A stretch of 64,000 nucleotides of DNA, taken from NCBI GenBank assembly GCA_907163345.1, contig CAJQUN010000056.1, positions 2,542,001 through 2,606,000 of the forward strand. The letters run 5' to 3'. The notes beneath the pieces were generated by a model. The model was given only the letters and a program-made list of their open reading frames with translations. It had not been told where the DNA came from and did no database searches. Positions 57,293-64,000 of the stretch are shown here, one piece after another. This DNA is from Haberlea rhodopensis. Lineage: Eukaryota; Streptophyta; Magnoliopsida; Lamiales; Gesneriaceae. The translations under genes and the position numbers were made by a program. Within the stretch, counting starts at the first letter, position 1, and every line of letters starts with the position of its first letter.

Positions 57293-58208
57293 TTGAATGT
57301 TGTTGGAGAACTGGGGAAGGACAAGAAATGGAGAGGAAAGCAGGAATTAATAATTTTTCTCAGTGTTTGCATGGAAATTAACCCTCACCATCCACATCAA
57401 GATATAGAATTGAATCAGGAGCATTCAAGCTACTATGTTCTTCTACTCAATCATTTCTCACATGATCTTGCACTGCCCAAATATACAACAGCTGGCCAGT
57501 TTTAGGAACACACATTCATTCAAAGAAAACAAACCTGTATAGATGCACTCATTTTGGAAGAATCACATTTGACTGAATGTTTGTATTTTGTTACATATTG
57601 AAGGAGTGAAGAAGAACCAGAATGAAAGATATAGGATGATGCAATGAAAAAATGGCAGCTGCAACTAAATATATACATGATACCATCACACATTTTATGC
57701 ACATACACACGCCGCTAACCGTAGCATTGCAGATAGCCAGCTAGCACCAACCTTTCATCCGCTCCTCATCCTTTTTCATAAGCTTTGAGCTGTGGCGTGG
57801 AGATAGCGAATGGAAAAGATCTGTAATTTCAGCACCACAACTCTTGAACCACATCCTCTTTCGCTCTACTCCCCACGCCCCAGTATTGATAACCACCAGC
57901 TACCGCAGTCGGAAAACGCCCCATTACAGCTCCAAAACTGTACCACCTGAACATGGCTATTTTGGTTCTTCTTTTCAACTCTTCGATATGTTAACACATC
58001 TACCTGTAGAACTTGTTAATGATGGGTTTCATGATGTGGATGGTTGGAAGCACAATTCATCTTTTTAACATGGGAATTTAGTTGATTTATCTATGGAAGG
58101 GATTTAAGGGCTGCTCGATTTTCACCGAAGGCACCATCGAATTAGCTCACCTATTTGGAAAGATAAGTCCTTTTTTGTCATGAAATAATTAAAATTTCAA
58201 TTGTTAGT
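57293..58208. other. Region without a supported gene
   Basis: Short open frames (57293-57505 plus; 57844-58068 plus) are similar in length to chance and show no known domain. It may belong to the element that begins at 56760. Nothing firm can be said. Confidence 0.35.
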
Positions 58209-58491
58209 GTGTGTTGGGTTTGGCCCATTACCTATTTGGGCCTTGGCTTTCTTTTTCCTATCACTTCTCTTCATTATAACCGAGCCCCCCCTTTCTTTGG
58301 CCCTTCACTTACCTCCCATTCCAGATCCTTCTCTTCGCGCCTCCTCGGCTGGCTCGCTTGACCGCGTCCTTGGGACTTGCTCCCCTTCCCTTCGTCTTCC
58401 TCGCTGCTATTAATCATGGTCTTGTTCCATGATGAGGTATGTAAGAAGTCAGAAATCCTTTGTGTATTTTTGCTTCCCCTTTTGCGTCGCT
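58209..58491 (+). mobile_element. LTR-4, plus-oriented fragment
   Basis: It begins near tgtgtgttggg and from 58268 to 58491 is an almost exact inverted copy of about 59524-59748. It stops abruptly at gcgtcgct, where LTR-1-type sequence starts. It is therefore one LTR cut by insertion or rearrangement. Confidence 0.65.
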
Positions 58492-58960
58492 TGTGGGGTC
58501 CTCGTTACTTAATCCATTATGTATCATGTTAACATACATATGTGAGTCTGAATTAAGTAATAACAAGCACTGATTAAGAGTATCGTACTAGTTAAGTTGT
58601 TACAGGGTTTATAAAAACCTATCCACTACACATCATATGTACAAACAACAACCTACTATAAGATAACTCCTAGGCAGTGGTTCAGCTCGCAGCGAAAAAT
58701 GACTCACATCCCGTCCTCCCACATCTATGAGTCCCTACAGAAACATTCACACAACGTGAGTATAGATAAAAAACTATCTCAGTGCGATATCAAAACACAA
58801 TATCAATGATAAAGCAATAATAATCATATCCAATGTGAATGTTCTGTCTCATGCATCAACAAATGCAACTATGTCATGACATGTCTCATCAATCATCCTA
58901 TTATCACGAGCCCAATATGATATGCCTATTCAGCTCAATATGTAGCCTACATATCGATTA
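58492..58960 (-). mobile_element. Truncated LTR-1-family copy (3' end part)
   Basis: From tgtggggtcctcgttactt to about cagctcaatatgt it is the reverse complement of 33525-33976 at high similarity. The terminal TG/CA end is intact at 58492, and the other side breaks off near 58960. Confidence 0.85.
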
Positions 58961-59790
58961 ACTTAGTTTCTTCTGGTAGTAACCAGGTTAATGATCTGTT
59001 AGTGAGTGCCATACTTTAGTTCACATATGCATCTGGGTAACTTTTGGTTCGAGAAGCAAAGAAATCATAATCACACTGTAAGGTGTTCGTTCCGCCTTGA
59101 ACGTCGATTGATAACCTGCAATCAATACAAGAAACCAATCACAGTATACAATTCACAAAGAACTATAAACTGAAATCAAAACAAGAGTAAGGGAATTGGG
59201 CTCAGGTCGAGCAGGGTTTCCTTTCAACGTCGTCACCGGGGAACCAAGGTATCGTAGCCAAAAGATGGGAGACACACACACTGCCCGAACAGGACTCACG
59301 GCAGCCACCACTCACGCACGGCACACACAGCACCAAGCACTGTCCGAACACTCCACCAGTAGGCTTGGACGAACAGAACCAGCAAGGGAATTACACAGAG
59401 GATACACCGAGGAAGGGGATAGGGACAACACAGAGCATAAACCAGCCAAGCACAGTTATCGCCACCAAGGCTAACCGCAGGGCAACGCTCAAGCCACAAA
59501 TCCGAACCACACCAGCAACAGCGACGCAAAAGGGGAAGCAAAAATACACAAAGGATTTCTGACTTCTTACATACCTCATCATGGAACAAGACCATGATTA
59601 ATAGCAGCGAGGAAGACGAAGGGAAGGGGAGCAAGTCCCAAGGACGCGGTCAAGCGAGCCAGCCGAGGAGGCGCGAAGAGAAGGATCTGGAATGGGAGGT
59701 AAGTGAAGGGCCAAAGAAAGGGGGGGCTCGGTTATAATGAAGACCCTATAGATGACTCATCATCGCCCAAAGGGTCCCCACAACACACAC
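58961..59790 (-). mobile_element. LTR-4, minus-oriented copy next to copia pol
   Basis: On the minus strand, after the copia RNase H frame, the sequence has gtgtgttgtggggaccc, then the arm shared with 58268-58491, then about 560 further bases. By position it is the 3' LTR of the copia element at 59947-61789. Short open frames here are not supported as genes. Confidence 0.5.
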
Positions 59791-59946
59791 AGTATTGTGT
59801 GGACCAAATTCCTGTCATAGCACAAAGCACAGACAAAGAACACAGACAATAACCAACACAAAGAGGTTAAAGTCAATAACTGGGGTAACAAATTCTATAA
59901 CACGCACAAAGCAGTTATATACCACCAACATAGTCAGCAACACTAA

Positions 59947-61789
59947 TCAATCACCTGTATCAAAATTCAAAATTTTTAGACATGATTGCAATTTAAAAAT
60001 AGGTAAACACTTAGTTCCCATATCAGCAGGATTATATTCAGAAGGAATTTTTTCAAGATTAACTAACCCTTTAGCCACTACATCCCTAATGTAATGAAAT
60101 CTAACATCAATATGCTTAGTGCGATCATGAAAAATAGGATTCTTACACAATTGAATGCCGGACTGAGAATCAGAAAATACGTCTACCTTACCTTCGAGCA
60201 AGCTAAGTTCAGAGATCAAACCTTTCAGCCAGACAGCTTCCTTCAAAGCTTCTGTTACAGCAACATATTCTGATTCCGTTGTCGACAAGGCAACGATATG
60301 CTGCAGCTGCGATTTCCAACTTATACATGCTCCACACAAAGTAAAAACATATGAAGTAGTAGATTTTCTATTGTCCTTATCATTAGCATAATTAGAATCA
60401 ACATAACCTTTCAATATGACACCTTCAGCACATTTAGAAAAACATAAGCCATAATGCATAGAGTTTTTCAAATATCGTAACAACCATTTAACAGCATTCC
60501 AATGTACCACACCAGGATTAGACATATATCTACTCAAGCAGCTAACAACATAAGCAATGTCAGGTCTAGTGCTAACCATCAAATACATTATAGAACAAAT
60601 TGTATTTGAATACGGTACATTTTTCATGGCATCAAAGTCAACATCAGTTTTGGGACTTTGATCTTTACTTAGCACAAAATGAGCAGCTAAGAGCACGTTA
60701 ACAGGTTTTGCATCAAACATGGAAAATTTCTTTAAAATTTTCTCTACATAAGAAGTTTGCTTTAAATAGAGAGTAGATTCCTTCCTATCTCTAACAATGT
60801 CCATGCCTAGGATTCTGTTTATCACTTAAACAGTTCTTAATATGCTCAATGGATTTCAGACAAGGACTAGCAATCAACATGTCATCCACGTAAATCAACA
60901 AGAAAACAGGCACTGACATTTTATCCTTAAAATACAAGCAATGATCAAAAGAGCTTCTTTTAAATTTTAAGGTAAGCATGCATTCATCAAACTTCTTATT
61001 CCATTGCCTAGGTGACTGCTTTAGGCCATACAAAGATTTATTAAGCAAACAAACATGATTAGGGTTCTTTGAGTCAACAAAACCATCAGGTTGTTTCATG
61101 TAAATCTTTTCATCTAAGTCACCATGCAAAAAAACGGTTTTAACATCCATCTGTTTAAGTTCCCAATTAAAGTGAGCAACAAGTGATCATAAAATTCTCA
61201 CAGTAGTAAACTTAACAACAGGAGCAAAGATTTCAGTATAGTCAATACCTTCTCTTTGAGTAAAACCTTTTGCAACTAGCCTAGCTTTATATCTAACAGA
61301 ATCATTTTCATTCTTTACCTTAAATAACCATTTGCAATCTACCAAAGAGCAATTAACAGGTTTAGGTACAAGAGTCCATGTATGATTCACAACTAAAGAA
61401 TGCATTTCATCTTTCATGGCACTAAGCCAATACACAGCATTTTTAGATTTCAAAGCTTCATTATAGGTCTTAGGCTCACAATTATCAATTGGCTCAAACA
61501 TATTGAAAACATGAGATGTGAGGTGAAAATCATTAAACCTAGCAGGTTGTTTCACATTTCTTTTAACCCTATCCCTAGTCAACATATAATCATGCAGATC
61601 TTCATGTTCATTAGCAACCAATTCATTATGCACATGTTCGTCAACATTTTCATGCAAATTAGGTTCATTAACAGGCAAGTTCTCATGATTCATATTAGGG
61701 AGCACATCGTTTTCAATAACAGGGGTAACAATAGGCAAAGACTCCACCTTGCTCGGTGTAGTCTCAGACTCACAATCAGATTCATGCAA
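59947..61789 (-). pseudogene. Ty1/copia (Tnt1/Tork-like) pol: RT and RNase H, 5'-truncated
   Basis: The minus strand carries the end of the integrase-RT linker (61789-61500), RT (ALKSKNAVYWLSAMKDEM; LVAKGFTQREGIDYTEIFAP; VFLLIYVDDMLIASP) and RNase H (STTESEYVAVTEALKEAVWL; CKNPIFHDRTKHIDVRFHYI), ending at 59947. Breaks: an in-frame TGA after TTVRIL at about 61187, and a small deletion of roughly a dozen codons near 60815 that also shifts the frame. Gag, protease and most of integrase are gone. It is the same family as the fragment at 1-990. Confidence 0.93.
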
Positions 61790-61799
61790 ACAATAGAGG

Positions 61800-63099
61800 C
61801 TGAACCAAGAAAGTGAGGTGGTTAGATTAATTTATACAGATCTGGGATATATCAAACTAAGAACCTACTTCACCAATTACCATTATTTAAAGATGATTAA
61901 GATTTAATTTTATGTAGCAGGTGCCAAGAATTTTCAAGTTTGGTTTGGACGCCAAATACACTTAAGATGCATATTTAGACTTTAAATCTTTGCGTGTTGT
62001 CCTTTAATATTTTTAACAATGTCATTAACATTACCATTATGGTAATGGAGGAGAATAGAAAGTTAAGATCTACTAATTGAACAAATTTGTTAAGGCTCCT
62101 AGCTAAATTCATCGAACTCTTCAACCCCCAAATTGACCATCAATTGTAACGGCCAGTGTACAAAATTCAGAATTTGAACTTTGTAGAGAACCCATACCCC
62201 CGCACAATTTTATTTTTATCTTAATATTGCAATAATTAATATTGATGAAAAGCAAAGAACCCCAACCTTTGCATGCTACAAACTTAACTCCACTACTTTA
62301 CTATGTGATGACGGGTAGCTTGCTTATGCTCCTCATATTTTCATTAACATCCCTTGCTCACGCATACATTGTGTCATTAACCAAACTAGAACACCTTGGA
62401 ATTTGTTGTCAAATGTGATAGATCTTTGACAACTCTAAGGTTGTAAGATTTTATCAAGCTTCAAAGGCCCAATCACTTCAAGTTTAGCACGTCTCGAGTG
62501 AATTTATATTGTTTCAATATGTTGATCCTATTATAGTCTCACTTTATGAGAAGATTCAGTTGGTCCGGGCTTATCATTGTTAGAATTTGAATATTTTTAA
62601 ATTCCCTATACTACAAAATGCAAGATATTATTTTGGATTTATTCTATCTCTCATATTTTCTGTTTATCGCAGGGTCTCTATACATGACCTAAGTTTAGCA
62701 TGCCCTAGGCTTTTGTTCAGTTCAGCTCGGCCTCAGCTACAATTTAGCTCGGACTCAGTTCAGTACAAGACAATATCGGGCATGCAACCTAACAGTGATG
62801 CCCTATCCGATAGCTCGGGCATCTAGTCTAGCACTAAGGCCCTATTCGACAGCTCGGGCATGCAATTCTTTGAGTAAGGCTTGAAGGCCTTAGTTACCTT
62901 AAACAATCTAAATCAAGCAATAGAGTCCAATAATATAATCAGAGTAAGATCTATGTTGATTACATTGAGCATTAGAGGAGTTACCAAAAGCTCAAAATAT
63001 AAACTTGTTACATTTCCCAAAATAATGTGTGAAATGACTAGTAGTGACATCCTACTAATTCACAAAGTTCATTTCAAAACTCTTGCCGTTCTTCTACGT
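61800..63099. other. Region without a supported gene; short GC-rich repeats
   Basis: Mostly AT-rich. At about 62690-62880 there are three loose units containing gatagctcgggcat and ccctatccgat/ccctattcgac, which look like part of a retroelement non-coding region. No gene was recognised. Confidence 0.45.
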
Positions 63100-64000
63100 T
63101 GCTAGTTCAACACCTCACCTAGCTCACCACAACAACTCTTGCCTTAGACTCCTTTGCCAAAGTCCCTACAGGGACAATCCCATAATACATGAGCACAATC
63201 ACCATCTTCATAATTAACAAGGAATATACAATAAAATGCATAATATTGTGGTACTCAAGAGACTCCATGTATTCAATACCTTTAGCATGCTCTTCTCGAT
63301 TGTTCCTTGTTCACAACTCATTCTCATATTCGTAGGATAAACATAAGTCCAGTTATTACAATGGCATGACACTAAACCATAACAAGTATAACATTCAAAG
63401 TTTGTTATAACAACGACATTCATAATACCCTCGCTTCGAAATATCAACGGCATTTATAATACGCATTGCTTCGTGTAACAGCGGCAAGTATTCTATTTCC
63501 TCGCTCATTATCAGCAAGTATTCTATTTCATCGCTTCGATATAACGATAAACATTATAACAATTCAAATCTCTATTCTTGTTCAAATAGCTACAATGTTC
63601 ATATATCAACAGATATATAGTTTATCGTCGATGCTCGTATGTCACTACGTACCTTATATATCCCCAAAAGGTGATAATCCAAGGGCTAGTTGTCCCGCTT
63701 GGGAAGACTCTATACGAATCCAACAATTCAATATTAGTTACCACAAAAGATTTCATCTCAATTCCCAAATCAAAATATTAAAATTTCAAAATTCCCGGCC
63801 TCGCGGTCGATAGCTCAAAACCTTACGATCGGTCATGAGTTATTCAATCATTGGCACAAAGTTACTGCTCGTCGTGATCGATCACGAAGAAGCGCGTGAT
63901 CAATCGCAACACTGTTCTTCATCAAAAATTGGTTTTTATATGTCGCGCGATCTACCGTGGCTCTTCTGCCGATCGATCTTGGGACCCTATACAAGTGAAA
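63100..64000 (-). mobile_element. LTR-1-like LTR (LTR-5), cut by the window end
   Basis: Read on the minus strand it repeats the order of landmarks in LTR-1: a palindrome cluster (63978-63876), gcgggacaactag (LTR-1: atgggacaacgag), ggtacgtagtgac (LTR-1: ggtacgtgacg), a short minisatellite (63560-63430), and ctgtagggactt (about 63170). Sequence identity is low, so it is a diverged relative. Its 5' end lies beyond the window. Confidence 0.5.
63876..63978. repeat. Four paired GATCGATC-type sites in LTR-5
   Basis: Centres near 63879 (gatcgatc), 63901 (gatcaatc), 63952 (gatctacc, decayed) and 63974 (gatcgatc), with spacings 22, 51 and 22 bp, again two pairs. Confidence 0.8.

Noticed and set aside
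57844..58068. A 74-aa coding exon
   Set aside because: No recognisable family and no supporting splice partners; the overlapping ATG near 57810 gives another short frame, so neither is convincing.
59196..59634. Open frames of 92 and 112 aa in the LTR-4 copy
   Set aside because: They lie inside repeat sequence also found inverted nearby, with no known domain; ATG and donor-like words there are probably chance.

Overview
This is a nuclear genome segment from a flowering plant. The evidence is long, intron-rich genes with GT-AG splicing, plant-only families (class II formin with a PTEN-like head, family 1 UDP-glycosyltransferase, group 4/LEA_1 proteins), and a heavy load of plant retroelements plus an endogenous plant pararetrovirus. 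Gene structure and codon usage suggest a eudicot, possibly an asterid, but nothing here fixes the species.

Layout. 1-990: decayed Ty1/copia pol (minus), abutting a 70-bp internally deleted scrap of a glycosyltransferase gene. 1196-2614: intact single-exon UDP-glycosyltransferase. 3763-21674: class II formin in 17 exons; its 7.7-kb intron 12 holds a 6.5-kb L1-type LINE (minus) with an 18-bp target-site duplication, and exon 2 carries an apparent one-base frameshift. 24416-27424: four-exon gene for an uncharacterised coiled-coil protein. About 28560-36945: relic of an endogenous pararetrovirus (minus) with capsid, movement-protein-like and promoter parts but no polymerase, interrupted by two solo LTRs. 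37352-39731: two-exon ankyrin-repeat protein. 40911-43408: 1266-bp tandem duplication. 43546-43638: orphan first exon (minus). 43955-48866: ALKBH8-type tRNA hydroxylase in 7 exons with a 2.2-kb solo LTR in intron 3 and one GC-AG intron. 49600-54090: tandem pair of LEA_1 genes (minus); the second has lost most of the LEA domain and gained a His/Gly-rich 16-residue repeat tail. 54.1-64.0 kb: mostly retroelement debris, including a truncated Tnt1-like copia element, LTRs in opposite orientations, and a GGTTCCGG-rich dispersed repeat.

The host genes are unrelated housekeeping or stress genes with no sign of a shared pathway or cluster. The most interesting structure is in the repeats. Three or more LTRs, at least two of them with unrelated bodies, carry GATCGATC-centred palindromes in pairs whose centres are 20-22 bp apart (about two helical turns), with pairs usually separated by 30-51 bp. 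The LEA pair is the other highlight: exon 1 is retained while exon 2 has been rebuilt, and the upstream G-box is lost in the rebuilt copy.

All exon boundaries were read by eye from splice signals, reading-frame continuity and family knowledge; no alignment or database search was run.
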